Of a stretch of 64,000 bases of DNA, positions 43,177 through 53,665 are shown piece after piece. This stretch comes from Urbifossiella limnaea (lineage in GTDB: Bacteria > Planctomycetota > Planctomycetia > Gemmatales > Gemmataceae). Both the position numbers and the translations under genes were made by a program. The stretch covers positions 6,556,322-6,620,321 of the forward strand of contig NZ_CP036273.1 of assembly GCF_007747215.1 (NCBI RefSeq), given 5' to 3'. The first letter of the stretch is position 1. Every line of letters starts with the position of its first letter. Under the pieces are notes generated by a model. That model saw only the letters and a list, made by a program, of their open reading frames with translations, was not told the origin of the DNA and ran no database searches.

Positions 43177-43265
43177 GGGACTTTGGGACCGTGGGACTCA
43201 GGGACCGAGGGACCGAAGACCCAGGCTTGTCCCTCGGTCCCTGAGTCCCACGGTCCCAAAGTCCC
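43177..43265. repeat. Perfect 36-bp inverted repeat of the CCGAAGAC-loop type
   Basis: Arms 43177-43212 and 43230-43265 are perfect 36-bp reverse complements with a 17-nt loop that begins CCGAAGAC, as the loop at 18237 does. The arms are built from a gggac-like short motif repeated with small variation. The element fills the gap from the lipoprotein stop (9 bp) to the queA start (3 bp), so the queA leader is entirely this hairpin. Confidence 0.88.
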
Positions 43266-43274
43266 TCAGTCTCC

Positions 43275-43856
43275 TTACTTGAAGTTCCGCACCCACTCGA
43301 CGAACGCCGGCTTGTGCTTCTCGACGGTCTTCTCCGGGCCGCGGAGCCACGCCGAGGCGGTGACTCCGTCCTTCGTCTCGAACACCACGTACACCTGCTT
43401 GTACCCGGCCACCGGCGTCGTCTTGGCGTTCGGGTCGAACGGGCCGCCGGCCTTCTTCAGGAACGTGCCGCTCACCTCCTGCAGCACCGCGTCGTTCGGC
43501 CCGACCTTCGTCTTCTCCTGCTTCTCGTCCACCTTGTCCTTGCCGGCGGCGGGCTGGAACACGGCCACCTGCCGCTTCAGGTTGGCGTCGATGCCGCCGC
43601 CACCGCCGAGCTCGAACAGCACCACCTCGGCGTCGTCGGCGTCGCCGGCCACCTTCGGGGCGACGAGCTGCGCGGCCCGCATCTTGTTCGACGGCGGCAC
43701 CTGCTTCCACCCGGCGGGCGTGGCCGACTTCAGGCCGACCCACTCGACCGGGGCGCCGGTCTGTTCCTCACCGCCGGCGGCGGGGGCGGCGGGCTCGGCC
43801 GACGTGCAGGCGCCGGTGACGGCGGTGAGAAGGGCGACGACGAGAGTCCGCTTCAT
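43275..43856 (-). CDS. Lipoprotein of unknown function
   Basis: 193 residues from MKRTLVVALLTAVTGACTSAEP. The lipobox AVTGAC (lipidated Cys at about 17) is clear. An Ala/Gly/Glu-rich linker is followed by a domain containing VEWVGLKSATPAGWKQVPPSNKM and a C-terminal KTVEKHKPAFVEWVRNF, a fold seen in several exported planctomycete proteins with no assigned role. The longer frame beginning at 43898 would put 14 residues before the signal and is rejected. It lies upstream of queA on the same strand. Confidence 0.72.
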   Translation of the reverse strand: MKRTLVVALLTAVTGACTSAEPAAPAAGGEEQTGAPVEWVGLKSATPAGWKQVPPSNKMRAAQLVAPKVAGDADDAEVVLFELGGGGGIDANLKRQVAVFQPAAGKDKVDEKQEKTKVGPNDAVLQEVSGTFLKKAGGPFDPNAKTTPVAGYKQVYVVFETKDGVTASAWLRGPEKTVEKHKPAFVEWVRNFK

Positions 43857-43914
43857 GGGGGCTGTGCTCCGGAGACGGCGGGCGGGGTCCGGAGGCAATT
43901 GTACGGCCCGCCGG

Positions 43915-44241
43915 CTAATCGACTGCTGACGGGATCGGCGGCACCGGCCCGGCCGGCGGCGCGGGGGCGGCGGGCTCCTCGTAGCCGACGGCGGTGAGGA
44001 CCGGCCCCGCGCCCCCCGCGGCCGCGGGGATGCTCGGCGGGTCCAGCAGCGGGTCGATGTCGGTCACGTCCACGACGCGGACCAGTGCCGGTTCGGCGGG
44101 CCGCGGCGGAACCGGCGGCGCGGGTTCGGGCGTGACCGGCGCGTTCACGACGATTTCCGGCCCGGTCCGCTTGGTGCCGATCCAGGTGAGGGCCGCCAGC
44201 CCCGCCAACAGTGCCGTCCCGCCGATCGCCCACCGGACCAT
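43915..44241 (-). CDS. Small single-span membrane protein with Pro-rich outer tail
   Basis: 108 residues from MVRWAIGGTALLAGLAALTW. One transmembrane helix (about 4-20) is followed by a Pro/Ala-rich tail with VVDVTDIDPLL and a C-terminal PAAPAPPAGPVPPIP. There is no homology I recognise. The longer frame from 44319 lacks the start's signal context. It lies 58 bp upstream of the lipoprotein gene on the same strand and may share its transcript. The tail may span the envelope; this is inference. Confidence 0.55.
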   Translation of the reverse strand: MVRWAIGGTALLAGLAALTWIGTKRTGPEIVVNAPVTPEPAPPVPPRPAEPALVRVVDVTDIDPLLDPPSIPAAAGGAGPVLTAVGYEEPAAPAPPAGPVPPIPSAVD

Positions 44242-44382
44242 GACGCTCCTCCGCGCGAACCACGGGCCGCCCCGGGTGGGTGCGGAGGATAGCCGGTCTG
44301 CGCAGGCGGGCAAGCCCAACCGGACGGCGCTGCCGTATCATGCCCGCGGGCGACGACCCGACCCCTCCCGGAGCGACCGACC

Positions 44383-45387
44383 ATGACGCGCCTCGCCGGC
44401 CCGCTGCTGCTGCTGTTCGCGTCGGCCCTCGCGGCCCCGGCCCAGCCCGCCGACGCGGCGAAGCCGTTCGTCCCGCAGCCCGTGCTGCCCGGCGGCGTGG
44501 TGCTGCCGCTGTACCCCGCCGACTCGCCGCGGCTGAAGAAGGACCGGCTCCACGAGGCCGAGCGGTACAACACCACGCTCAAGGACAAGGCCGGCCCCAC
44601 CCGCAGCGTCATCAACGTCCACAACCCCTCCGTCGAGGTGCACCTCGTCGGCGACGCGCCGGGGAACACCGGCTCCGTCGTGATCGTCGCCCCGGGCGGC
44701 GGTCACAACATTCTGTGGGTCGGGCCGGAGGGGGCCGACTTCGTGGCCTTCTTCCGGAAGCACGGGGTCTCGACGGTCGTGCTGCGGAACCGCCTCCGGG
44801 TGGACGGCTACGAGCCCACGACCGACGCGGTGAACGACGCCTTCCAGGCCGTCCGGCTGGTGCGGTCGCGCGCGGCCGAGTGGAAGCTGGACCCGGCCCG
44901 CGTCGGCATCATGGGCTTCTCCGCGGGGGCCGAGCTCGCCGCGCCGGCGGCGCTCTTCTACGACGACTTCGCCCGCGCCAACGGCGGCCCGGGCGACCCG
45001 CTGGCGAAGGTGTCGGCGCGGCCCGACTTCGTCGGCATCATCTACCCCGGGCCGACGCCGTTCACCCGCGACCCGGCGACGCGCGTCCCGCGCGACGTGC
45101 CGCCGAGCTTCCTCGCCACGGCCGGCTCCGGCGACCGTGTCCACGCGCTGTGGGCGACCGACTACTTCTCGGCGATGCTGAAGGCCGGCGTCCCGAACCT
45201 GGAGATGCACGTGTACGGCAACGGCGGCCACGGCGGCGGGCTGACCGCCCGCGGCGGCATCCCGTTCGGCACGTGGCCCGACCGGTACGTCGAGTGGTTC
45301 CGCGACCTCGGCTTCCTGGGGCAGCCGGGCGTGCGGACGAAGGCCGCCGCCGACGTGGAGGCGTACGCGAAGAAGGCCGCGCGCTGA
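44383..45387 (+). CDS. Exported alpha/beta hydrolase (esterase-like)
   Basis: 334 residues from [23 protein letters not shown], a signal peptide. [13 protein letters not shown] (oxyanion-type GGGH), [13 protein letters not shown] with the nucleophile Ser, and [12 protein letters not shown] with the His are clear. The acid is probably Asp in the [24 protein letters not shown] region. This is the BD-FAE/esterase-like group often annotated as xylan or carbohydrate esterase. It precedes the large LamG/DUF1549 gene by 77 bp on the same strand. Confidence 0.88.
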   Translation: MTRLAGPLLLLFASALAAPAQPADAAKPFVPQPVLPGGVVLPLYPADSPRLKKDRLHEAERYNTTLKDKAGPTRSVINVHNPSVEVHLVGDAPGNTGSVVIVAPGGGHNILWVGPEGADFVAFFRKHGVSTVVLRNRLRVDGYEPTTDAVNDAFQAVRLVRSRAAEWKLDPARVGIMGFSAGAELAAPAALFYDDFARANGGPGDPLAKVSARPDFVGIIYPGPTPFTRDPATRVPRDVPPSFLATAGSGDRVHALWATDYFSAMLKAGVPNLEMHVYGNGGHGGGLTARGGIPFGTWPDRYVEWFRDLGFLGQPGVRTKAAADVEAYAKKAAR

Positions 45388-45464
45388 GCCGATTTCCGTT
45401 CCGGCGCGGCGGCCGCGGGGGTACAATCGGGGGTTGAAGCCCTCACTCGCTCTCCGGGCCGCGC

Positions 45465-48400
45465 ATGCCTCGCCTGACGGTCGCGCTCCTCATCCTCGCC
45501 GCCGTGCCGCTCCCCGCAGCGGCGCAGAACGACGCCGCCTCGGCCGACGCGCCCGTCGCCGTGTGGCGGTTCGACGGCGCGGCCGAACCCGGCCTGTCGC
45601 CGGCCGACGCGAAGCACCGCGAGCCCGGCCCGCGCCCGCCGGCCTACCCGGCGTTCGCCGCCGGCAACACGGCGCTGGCGTTCACGGCCGCCCACCCGGC
45701 CGTCACCGTCCGCGAGGCCGACCTGCCCGGCGCCAGGTTACGGTTCGGCAACGGCGACGCCGTCACCCTCGAAGCCTGGGTCCGCGTCGCCGAGTTGAAG
45801 GACGGCAGCTACGCCTACGTCGTCGGCAAGGGCCGCACCCGCCGGCCCGGCTTCCCCGAGATGAACCAGAACTACGCCCTGCGCCTGAAGGGCGAGAAGG
45901 GCGAGGCCCGCGTGTCGTTCCTGTTCAGCAGCGCCCCCGGCGACGGCAAGCCGGCCGAGTGGCACCGCTGGACGACGACGAAGGGATTCGCCCCCGGCGG
46001 CTGGCACCACGTCGCCGTCGCCTACACGTTCGGCGAGCCCGGCAGCGTCCGCGGGTACGTCGACGGCCTGGCGATCCCAGGCGTGTGGGACATGGGCGGC
46101 GCCACGAAGCGCGCCCCGGTCGCCGACGCCGACGACCTGACCATCGGCACCGGCAACGGCGGCGGGGCCGGCAACTCGTTCCGCGGGCAGCTCGACGACG
46201 TGACGATCTGGCGGACCGCCCTCCCCGCCGACGTGCTGAAGAACCGCTACCAGTTCGTGCCGCCGCCGCCGGCCGTGCGGCGCGCCGACCTGCCGCGGGG
46301 CGAGGTGCTGGTGCAGCTGTGCGAGGAGGGGATGCCGGCCCGCAACGCCTGGCCGGACGCGCCGCCGCCGGCCGCCGAGAGCTACCGCGAGCCCGCCTTC
46401 GGGTTCTTCGAGGTGCCGCACAAGTACGTGGACACCGGCGTCCGCGCCGACCGCGGCTACCCGTTCCTCCTCCGCGCCGCGGCGGTGGTCGAGCTGCCGC
46501 CGGGGAAGCACCGCCTGCTGCTGCGCGGCCGCGGGGCGTCGCGCCTGTACCTCGACGAGAAGCTCGTCCTCACCACGCCGTTCCCGCCCGGCACCGGCGA
46601 CGGCCACGGCACCGTCCGCACGCCCGAGAGCTACCTGAACCTCGGCCCCGACTTCCGCTTCGCCCCGCCCGGCAACGGCGAGACGTGGGCGACCATCGAG
46701 TCGAAGGGCGGCGAGCACCTGGTCGTGCTGGAGTCGATCGTCGGGCACTTCATCGGCAGCGCGAAGCGGCGGCCGGAGCTGGGCGAGACGGTGGTCGCGG
46801 TGTCGCTCGCCGGCAGCGAGTCGTGGCAGCTCCTTTCGCCGGGCAAGCGCGTGGTGCCGTACACCGACGCCGGCTGGGCCGCCTACGAGGCCGAGCGCGC
46901 GGCCCGGCTCGACGCGACGAACGCCGCCGCCCGCGCCGCGAAGCGGGCCGAACACGCCCCGTATTGGGAGCGGCGCCGTGCCGCGGCGCGCGACTGGCTC
47001 GCGGCGACGCCGGACGAGCCGGTGCCGGCGCTCCCCGCGGGCTACCCCGCGTCCAACCCGATCGACCACTTCCTCGCCGCCCGCGTCGAGCAGGTGAAGG
47101 GGCAGGCCGTGACCCCCGCCGGCGGCGTCGACTTCTTCAAGCAGGTGCGGCCGATCCTGGAGGCGAACTGCGTCGGGTGTCACGCCGGCGGCAAGGCCAA
47201 GGGCGGCTTGCGGCTCGACGGCCGCGCGGCCGCGCTCGAAGGCGGCAAGACCGACGGCCCCGCGGTCGTGCCCGGCAAGGCCGCCGACAGCCCACTCGTG
47301 CAGCGCGTGAAGTCCACGGACGACGACGCCATGCCGCCGAAGGGGAAGCGGCTGACGCCGGAGGAGGTCCGCGTCCTCGAAGCGTGGGTGACGCAGGGCG
47401 CCCGCTGGCCCGACCTCGACGCCGCCCACACCACCCTCACGCCGCTCGCCGACGATCTGGCGTTCCTCCGCCGCGTCACGCTCGACACGGTCGGCGTCGT
47501 CCCGAGTGCCGACGAGGCCCGCGCCTTCCTCGCCGACCCGTCGCCCGAGAAGCGGACGCGGGTGATCGACCGCCTCCTCGCCGACCCGCGCTGGGCCGAC
47601 CACTGGATGGGCTACTGGCAGGACGTGCTGGCCGAGAACCCGAACATCATCAACCCGACGCTCAACAACACCGGCCCGTTCCGGTGGTGGCTGTACGAGT
47701 CGTTCCGCGACAACAAGCCGGCCGACCTGTTCGTGACCGAGCTGCTGCGGATGCGCGGCAGCGAGCGGTTCGGCGGCCCGGCCGGGTTCGGCACCGCGTC
47801 GCAGAACGACGCCCCGATGGCGACGAAGGGGACGGTGGTCGCGGCCGCGTTCCTGGGCGTGGAGATGAAGTGCGCCCGCTGCCACGACGCGCCGGCGCAC
47901 CGGTCCACCCAGCGGGAGCTGTTCCAGCTCGCGGCGCTGCTCGACGGCAAGGCCGCGAAGGTGCCGGCCACGAGCGTCGTGACGCTGGACAAGGCCCACC
48001 CCGGCGGCCGGCCGGCGCTCATCAGCGTCACCCTCGCCGCCGGCGCGACCATCGAGCCGCGCTGGCCGTTCGCCGCGTTCGCCCCCGAAGACGTAGGCGC
48101 GAAGCTGGCCGAGAACCCCGCCGACTCCCGCGACCGGCTCGCGGCGCTGGTCACGGCCCCGCAGAACGAGCGGTTCGCGCAGGTGATGGCGAACCGCGTG
48201 TGGGCGCGGCTCATGGGCCGCGGCGTCGTGGAGCCGGTGGACGACTGGGAGCGCGGCCGGCCGTCGCACCCCGAGCTGCTCCGCTGGCTCGGCCGCGAGT
48301 TCGTCCGCGGCGGGTACGACCTGAAGCGGCTGACGCGGCTCGTGCTCACGTCGCACGCCTACCAGCGCGCCGCCGACCCGACGCTGGCCGAAGCGCCCGT

Positions 48401-49142
48401 GTTGTTCACCGCCCCGGCCCGCCGCCGGCTCGCCGCCGAGCAGGTCGTGGACTCGCTGTTCGCCGCCACCGGCAAGCCGTTCCGCGTCGAGGAAGTGAGC
48501 CTGGACGTGGACGGCGCCCGCGCGATGAACGCGTCGATCACGCTGGGGAATCCCCGGCGGGCGTGGATGCTGGCGTCCACGTCGAACGAGCGCGACCGGC
48601 CGAGCCTGTCGCTGCCGCGGGTGCAGCTGGTCGCCGACGTGCTCCAGGCGTTCGGGTGGCGCGGCTCGCGGCAGGACGCGCTGACCGCCCGCGAGGCGGC
48701 GCCGAACGTGCTCCAGCCGGCGATCCTCCAGAACGGCCCGGTCGGCCTGTGGCTCACCCGGCTGAGCGACGACCACGGCATCACGCCGCTGGCCCTCGAC
48801 GCGAAGTCGCCCGAGGCGCTGCTCGACGAACTGTACCTGCGCGTGCTCACGCGCCGCCCCACGGCGAAGGAACGGGCGGCGTACAGCGATTACCTTCGTC
48901 CGGGGTTCGACGTCCGGGTGCGCCCGCCGGCGCCGGTCGTGGCGGAGGCGCGGCGGCCGGTGCCGTACGTGTCGTGGTCGAACCACCTGAACCCCGAGGC
49001 GAACCTGGTCAAGCAGCGCGAGGAGGAGGCCGCCCGCCGCGGCGACCCGCCGACCGCCCGGCTCGACCCGGCGTGGCGCGGCCGCATGGAGGACGTGCTG
49101 TGGGCCGTGCTGAACTCGTCCGAATTCGTGTTCACCCCCTGA
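45465..49142 (+). CDS. LamG-cytochrome-DUF1549-DUF1553 exported protein
   Basis: 1225 residues with a signal peptide ([21 protein letters not shown]). Order: a LamG/concanavalin-like domain (about 25-265, [22 protein letters not shown]); a second sugar/PA14-like region (about 280-450); a cytochrome-type PSCyt1 domain with CVGCH near 569 and [18 protein letters not shown]1549 (about 655-850, [18 protein letters not shown]); and DUF1553 (about 880-1225, [19 protein letters not shown]). Surface polysaccharide-binding and electron-transfer parts are implied, but no activity is proven for this family. The DUF1501 partner follows after 11 bp. Confidence 0.92.
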   Translation: MPRLTVALLILAAVPLPAAAQNDAASADAPVAVWRFDGAAEPGLSPADAKHREPGPRPPAYPAFAAGNTALAFTAAHPAVTVREADLPGARLRFGNGDAVTLEAWVRVAELKDGSYAYVVGKGRTRRPGFPEMNQNYALRLKGEKGEARVSFLFSSAPGDGKPAEWHRWTTTKGFAPGGWHHVAVAYTFGEPGSVRGYVDGLAIPGVWDMGGATKRAPVADADDLTIGTGNGGGAGNSFRGQLDDVTIWRTALPADVLKNRYQFVPPPPAVRRADLPRGEVLVQLCEEGMPARNAWPDAPPPAAESYREPAFGFFEVPHKYVDTGVRADRGYPFLLRAAAVVELPPGKHRLLLRGRGASRLYLDEKLVLTTPFPPGTGDGHGTVRTPESYLNLGPDFRFAPPGNGETWATIESKGGEHLVVLESIVGHFIGSAKRRPELGETVVAVSLAGSESWQLLSPGKRVVPYTDAGWAAYEAERAARLDATNAAARAAKRAEHAPYWERRRAAARDWLAATPDEPVPALPAGYPASNPIDHFLAARVEQVKGQAVTPAGGVDFFKQVRPILEANCVGCHAGGKAKGGLRLDGRAAALEGGKTDGPAVVPGKAADSPLVQRVKSTDDDAMPPKGKRLTPEEVRVLEAWVTQGARWPDLDAAHTTLTPLADDLAFLRRVTLDTVGVVPSADEARAFLADPSPEKRTRVIDRLLADPRWADHWMGYWQDVLAENPNIINPTLNNTGPFRWWLYESFRDNKPADLFVTELLRMRGSERFGGPAGFGTASQNDAPMATKGTVVAAAFLGVEMKCARCHDAPAHRSTQRELFQLAALLDGKAAKVPATSVVTLDKAHPGGRPALISVTLAAGATIEPRWPFAAFAPEDVGAKLAENPADSRDRLAALVTAPQNERFAQVMANRVWARLMGRGVVEPVDDWERGRPSHPELLRWLGREFVRGGYDLKRLTRLVLTSHAYQRAADPTLAEAPVLFTAPARRRLAAEQVVDSLFAATGKPFRVEEVSLDVDGARAMNASITLGNPRRAWMLASTSNERDRPSLSLPRVQLVADVLQAFGWRGSRQDALTAREAAPNVLQPAILQNGPVGLWLTRLSDDHGITPLALDAKSPEALLDELYLRVLTRRPTAKERAAYSDYLRPGFDVRVRPPAPVVAEARRPVPYVSWSNHLNPEANLVKQREEEAARRGDPPTARLDPAWRGRMEDVLWAVLNSSEFVFTP

Positions 49143-49153
49143 CCGGACCGCGT

Positions 49154-50413
49154 ATGAACCGCCGCGACTTCCTGGCCGCGTCCGCCGCCCTCGCCGCGCC
49201 GCAGCTCGCCAGCGCCGACCCGCCCGCGCCGCGCGGGAAGGCCGAGGCGTGTATCTTCGTCTGGCTCGGCGGCGGCATGGGGCAGATCGACACGTTCGAC
49301 CCCAAGGCCAGGGGGCTGAACAAGGGGACGCCGAAGAAGGCCGGGTCGCTGTACGACTCGGTCCCGACCGCCACCCCGGGCGTGCGGTTCTGCGAACACC
49401 TGCCGCGGGTCGCCGCGATCAGCGACCGGCTGACGGCCGTCCGCACCGTCAACCACAGCGTCGTGGACGAGCACGCCTTCGCCACCAACCTCGTCCACAC
49501 CGGCCGCGTGACCAGCGGGAACGTCGTGTACCCGTCGGTCGGCTCGATCGTGGCCCACGAGCGCGGCGCGGCCGCGGCGGGGGTGCCGCCCTACGTGCTG
49601 ATCGGCTACCCGAACGTCAGCCGCGGGCCGGGGTTCCTCGGGTCGAAGGCCGGGTTCGTGTACCTCACCGACACCGCCGCCGGCCCGGCCGGGTTCGCCC
49701 GCCCGGCGGACGTGGACGAGGCCCGCGCCGCCGCCCGCCGCCGGCTGCTGGAAGCGGCCGGCGCCCCCGCCCCGGCCGGGTCCGCGGCCGCCGGGTACGA
49801 GGCGGCGCAGGCCGAGGCGCTGCGGCTGGCCGGCCCCGGCTTCCTCCGCCACTTCGACCTGACCCGCGAGGCGTCGGCCACCCGCGAGCGGTTCGGCGGC
49901 GAGTTCGGCCAGCGCTGCCTCGTCGCCCGCCGGCTGGTCGAGGCCGGGGTGCGGTTCGTCGAGGTGTCGCACAACCTGAACTTCCTCAACGGCACCGGCT
50001 GGGACGTGCACAACGACGGCATCGACAACCAGCACCTGCTCGTGCGCGAGCTCGACGCGGCGCTGTCGGCGCTGGTGCTGGATCTGGAATCCCGCAAGCT
50101 CCTCGACCGGACGCTGGTGGTGGTGGCGACCGAGTTCGGCCGGCCGCCGGAGTTCGACGGCGGCGGCGGCCGCGGCCACCAGGGGACGGCGTTCTCGATG
50201 GTGCTGGCCGGCGGCGGGCTGCGCCACCGCGGCGCCTACGGGGTGACCGACGACCTGGCGAAGCGGGTCGTGAGCGACCCGGTGCCGCTGGTGGACTTCC
50301 ACGCGACGGTTCACGCCGCGCTCGGCATCGACCCGGCGAAGGAACTGTACGACGGCCCGCGCCCGGTCCCGATCACCGACGGCGGCCGGCCGGTCCGCGC
50401 ACTCTTCGCCTGA
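49154..50413 (+). CDS. DUF1501 family protein, exported
   Basis: 419 residues from [21 protein letters not shown], a Tat-type signal (NRRDF). [20 protein letters not shown] replaces the usual GGPSH/DxW pattern at the metal site, and [13 protein letters not shown] stands where GEFGRTP is usual. GRGHQGTAF lies near the C-terminal GRDHW position, with Asp and Trp replaced. These changes suggest a divergent or altered metal site. It lies 11 bp downstream of the 1225-residue partner and both end at the hairpin at 50441. Confidence 0.88.
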   Translation: MNRRDFLAASAALAAPQLASADPPAPRGKAEACIFVWLGGGMGQIDTFDPKARGLNKGTPKKAGSLYDSVPTATPGVRFCEHLPRVAAISDRLTAVRTVNHSVVDEHAFATNLVHTGRVTSGNVVYPSVGSIVAHERGAAAAGVPPYVLIGYPNVSRGPGFLGSKAGFVYLTDTAAGPAGFARPADVDEARAAARRRLLEAAGAPAPAGSAAAGYEAAQAEALRLAGPGFLRHFDLTREASATRERFGGEFGQRCLVARRLVEAGVRFVEVSHNLNFLNGTGWDVHNDGIDNQHLLVRELDAALSALVLDLESRKLLDRTLVVVATEFGRPPEFDGGGGRGHQGTAFSMVLAGGGLRHRGAYGVTDDLAKRVVSDPVPLVDFHATVHAALGIDPAKELYDGPRPVPITDGGRPVRALFA

Positions 50414-50440
50414 GCCCTCACGGCTGACGCGAGGCGGGAA

Positions 50441-50490
50441 AACGACACGACCCGGGCTGCGGTGCCGACCGCGGCCCGGGTCGCCGTGTT
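50441..50490. terminator. Bidirectional hairpin between convergent genes
   Basis: The core stem 50448-50463 with 50468-50483 (one mismatch, 4-nt loop) extends weakly outward. On the minus strand it is followed by GTTTT, so it could terminate the cadherin-like gene, and on the plus strand by GTTT. It lies 27 bp after the DUF1501 stop and about 31 bp after the 50522 stop. Confidence 0.65.
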
Positions 50491-50521
50491 TCGAGCGGAA
50501 GGCGTGCCCCCTCCGCCCGGC

Positions 50522-53209
50522 TCAACCCCTGTGCCCGCGCCCCCGGCCCGGACGGCTGACGGGCTCGGGGTCGGGCAGCTGCGGGGGCGCGGCCGCGGTC
50601 AGCCGTGCGGTCGCGGTGTAGAGCCCGCTCCTGGTGACGGCCAGGCAGGTCACGGTGTACTGGCCCGGCGTCGAAACGAGGAAGGAGACGTGCCCGCCGA
50701 CGGTCGCGGCGACGATTCGGCCGCGCGAGTCGGTGACGACCCAGGCGGTCAGGCTCGGCCCCGACACGGCGAGGGCGGCGGTGAACGTCACCGTCCGCCC
50801 CAGCTGGCTCTCCGTCGGGCCGGTCACCGTGAGCGGGGCCGTGCTGCCGGCCACCGTCACCTGGACGGTGTCGGTCGCGGTGCCGCCGTCGTCGTCGGTC
50901 ACGGTGAAGCTGGCCAGGTACACGCCGCCGGCGGCCGGGACGAACGAGACGGCGGCGCCGGAGCCGCTCGCGACCACCTGACCCGCCGGGTTGCGGACGG
51001 CCCAGGTCCGCGTGTGCGTGTCGGCCGGGCCGGGGTCGGTAAACGTCCCGGTCAGGGCGACGGTGTCGCCCCGGTTCGCGGCGCGGTCGGCGCCGGCGTT
51101 CGCCACCGGGGCCACGTTCCGGACGGTGACGGTCACGGCGGCGGTGCCAACGCCCCCGTCCCCGTCGTCCACCCGGACCGTCACCGTGTACACCCCGTCG
51201 TCGGCGTAGGCGTGGGTGAGCGCGAACGACCCGTCGCTGTTGAGCACCAGCGGCTGTACCCCGGACCCGTCGCCGTAGTCGACCGTGACGCTCCCGGCGT
51301 CCAGCCCCGGGTCGGAGAACGTCCCCGTCGCGGCGAACGTGCCGCCCTCGTCGATCGTCGTACCCGGCCCGGCGGTGACGACGGGGGCGACGTTGCGCAC
51401 CGTCACGGTCCGCGTGTCCGTGGCCACCCCGCCGCGGCCGTCGGTCACCCTCAGTACGGCGGTGTAGACGCCGTCGTCGAGGTAGGCGTGGGTGGCGGCC
51501 GGCCCGGTGCCCGTGGACCCGTCGCCGAAGTCCCACTGGTAGGTGAGGGTGTCGCCGTCGCGGTCGGTGGCCGTTGCGGCGAACGCGACCAGGGCGCCCT
51601 CGTCGGCGGTCGCGTCCGCTCCCGCGCCCGCCGTCGGTGGGTCGTTGATGGGCGTGACCGTTACGGTCACCGTCGCCGAGGCCGTGCCGCCGCTCCCGTC
51701 GTCGACCGTGTAGGTGAACTCGTCCGTGCCGTAGAAGTCGGCGTCGGGCGTGTAGGTGGCCGTGCCGCCCTGGAGGGTGACGGTCCCGTGGGCGGGGTCG
51801 GTGACGGTCACGATCAGGGCGTCGCCGTCCTCGTCCGATGCGTTCGCCAGCAGGTCGATCGACACCGACCCGTCCTCGGCCAGGGCGAGCTCGCCGGCCG
51901 TGGCGACCGGGGCGTCGTTGACCGGGGCCACGGTCACGGTGACCGTGGCGGTCGCGGTGCCGCCGTAGCCGTCGGAGATGGTGTAGGTGAACGTGTCCGT
52001 CCCGTTGAAGTCGGTCGCCGGGGTGTACACGAGCACCCCGCCGCCGCCGACGCTCACGACCCCGTTGGCGCCCTGGGTGAAGCTCGTGACGGTCAGGCTG
52101 TCGCCGTCCGCGTCCGTGTCGTTGTCCAGAACGCGGACCACGAGTGCGGTGTCCTCGGCGGCGGCGACCGCGTCGGCGGCGGCCGCCGGCGCGTCGTTCA
52201 CGGGCGTCACGCCGACCGTCACCGTCCCCGTCGCGGTCCCGCCGCGGGCGTCGGTGGCGGCGAACGTGAATTCGTCGAGGCCGAAGTAATTCGGGGCCGG
52301 CGTGTAGACGAACTCGCCGGTCGCCGGGTCGGTGACGGTGACCGTGCCGTGGCGGGGGCCGGTGGCGACGGCGTAGGTCAGGGTGTCGCCGTTGGGGTCG
52401 GACGCCGCGAGCCGGCCGCCGAGCGCCGCGTCCTCGGCGGTGTACAGCATGACGGGGCTGGCGGCCGGGGGGCGGTTGAGGAGGTCGGCCGCGTACGCCA
52501 CCACGTTCGGCGCGTACACCTGGGCGAACGGGCTGCCGGGCTGGCCGAGGTAGTAGTCGAGCGGGATCGACGAGTACACCACGTTCCCCGCGCCGAACCG
52601 GTAGGAGAAGGTGACGACGTGGCTCGGGTCCCCGGTGCTGAGGAGCTTCCGGGCGTCCGCGGGGAGGCTCGCCGCGGTGGCGTACCCGTGGCTCGAATAG
52701 CTGCCGTTGTCCAGGGTGGCGTCGGTCACCACCCCGCCCGGGCCGTGGGTCAGCAGGGTGCCGTCGTCCAGCACCTGAATGTTGTTCGCGTCGGAGAAGT
52801 CGCGGACGACGTTGAACCCGCTCCCGCCGGGGAGGATGGACTCGGCGCCGTCGACGTACCGGTCGTGGATGACGAGCGACAGGCCCGCGCCGACGGCCGC
52901 CTGGACCGCGTCCAGCCGGGAGAGGTACTCGAACCCGTAGGCGCCGGTGAAGAGGTTCTGGACGACCAGCACGTCGAGCCCGGCGAGGTCGGCCGGGGTG
53001 AGGTCGTACAGCCGCACCGCGGTGTGCCCGGCGGCCGTGATCGACGCGACCTGGGAGTCGATACCCTGGAAGTGTGCCATGTCGTAGTACCCGACGACGG
53101 CCGGCACGTCGCGGGCCTCGAGCGGGTCGAGAACCGGACGGAACGAGTGGCGGGGGGCGACCCGGGTGGTCGGGTCGGCGGCGCGGCGGAGCCAGGAGCG
53201 AAGGCCCAT
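50522..53209 (-). CDS. LEPR-tagged cadherin/PKD-repeat surface protein
   Basis: 895 residues. LDPLEARDVPA (27-37) is an LEPR-XLL-type planctomycete N-terminal tag. Residues about 38-240 look like a flavodoxin/GATase-like domain (YYDMAHFQGIDSQVAS, LDVLVVQNLFTGAYG). Then follow three cadherin-like repeats (about 250-530; DPNGDTLTYAVATGPRHGTV, DTDADGDSLTVTSF, DEDGDALIVTVTDPAHGTV), each with Ca-binding DxDGD, and four PKD/Ig-like repeats (about 530-860, WDFGDGS, HAYADDGVYTVTVRVDDGDGG). The tail is Pro/Arg/Gly-rich. It is a probable extracellular adhesin or surface scaffold. Confidence 0.9.
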   Translation of the reverse strand: MGLRSWLRRAADPTTRVAPRHSFRPVLDPLEARDVPAVVGYYDMAHFQGIDSQVASITAAGHTAVRLYDLTPADLAGLDVLVVQNLFTGAYGFEYLSRLDAVQAAVGAGLSLVIHDRYVDGAESILPGGSGFNVVRDFSDANNIQVLDDGTLLTHGPGGVVTDATLDNGSYSSHGYATAASLPADARKLLSTGDPSHVVTFSYRFGAGNVVYSSIPLDYYLGQPGSPFAQVYAPNVVAYAADLLNRPPAASPVMLYTAEDAALGGRLAASDPNGDTLTYAVATGPRHGTVTVTDPATGEFVYTPAPNYFGLDEFTFAATDARGGTATGTVTVGVTPVNDAPAAAADAVAAAEDTALVVRVLDNDTDADGDSLTVTSFTQGANGVVSVGGGGVLVYTPATDFNGTDTFTYTISDGYGGTATATVTVTVAPVNDAPVATAGELALAEDGSVSIDLLANASDEDGDALIVTVTDPAHGTVTLQGGTATYTPDADFYGTDEFTYTVDDGSGGTASATVTVTVTPINDPPTAGAGADATADEGALVAFAATATDRDGDTLTYQWDFGDGSTGTGPAATHAYLDDGVYTAVLRVTDGRGGVATDTRTVTVRNVAPVVTAGPGTTIDEGGTFAATGTFSDPGLDAGSVTVDYGDGSGVQPLVLNSDGSFALTHAYADDGVYTVTVRVDDGDGGVGTAAVTVTVRNVAPVANAGADRAANRGDTVALTGTFTDPGPADTHTRTWAVRNPAGQVVASGSGAAVSFVPAAGGVYLASFTVTDDDGGTATDTVQVTVAGSTAPLTVTGPTESQLGRTVTFTAALAVSGPSLTAWVVTDSRGRIVAATVGGHVSFLVSTPGQYTVTCLAVTRSGLYTATARLTAAAPPQLPDPEPVSRPGRGRGHRG

Positions 53210-53665
53210 GGTCGTATCCCGGAGGGCGGGGCGGGGCGGGGGTGGCGGGTACGCCGGTGGGGTGTCGCGGCACCCGTCTGGCGTCGGGAAACGCTAGTTT
53301 CCGGACACGAAGATGCAAACGCACGCGGCAGACAATCTGCGGAATCACTCGTCGGAACGGGGTTCTTGAGGCAGGTGAGGAACTTTTTCGCCCCGTTCAA
53401 CGCCCGAACGATCGCGCCGTTGCCGAACGGATACAGGCGACGAAGGAGCTCAAGGTCGCGGGGCGGCACGGGCCGTCGACGAGCCCCACCGGCGCGGCCG
53501 GCTGCCACCCCCCGGGCCACGGCAGACCTCCGGTTCAAACCCGGATTGCAGCAGGCTCGCCGGGCCGGCTCGTGGTACGATCCCCCGGCTGCCGAGACTC
53601 GCCCCGCACCCGACCGGCCCGCCGTATTCGCCCCAGGTTACCCACCCGCCCGCGAGGTGCCCGTC
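53210..53665. other. 456-bp gap between divergent genes
   Basis: No coding frame is convincing here. It separates the divergent surface protein and the ceramidase-type gene and should hold both promoters. Small hairpins are visible (ggaaac-gcta-gtttcc near 53288, gcaga-caat-ctgc near 53326). A tRNA T-arm-like stretch at 53529-53545 was checked and rejected. Confidence 0.5.

Noticed and set aside
53529-53545. A tRNA T-arm-like sequence, TCCGG-TTCAAAC-CCGGA
   Set aside because: No matching acceptor strand, anticodon arm or D-arm lies at the needed distance upstream, and the nearest complementary stretch is too close for a tRNA body.
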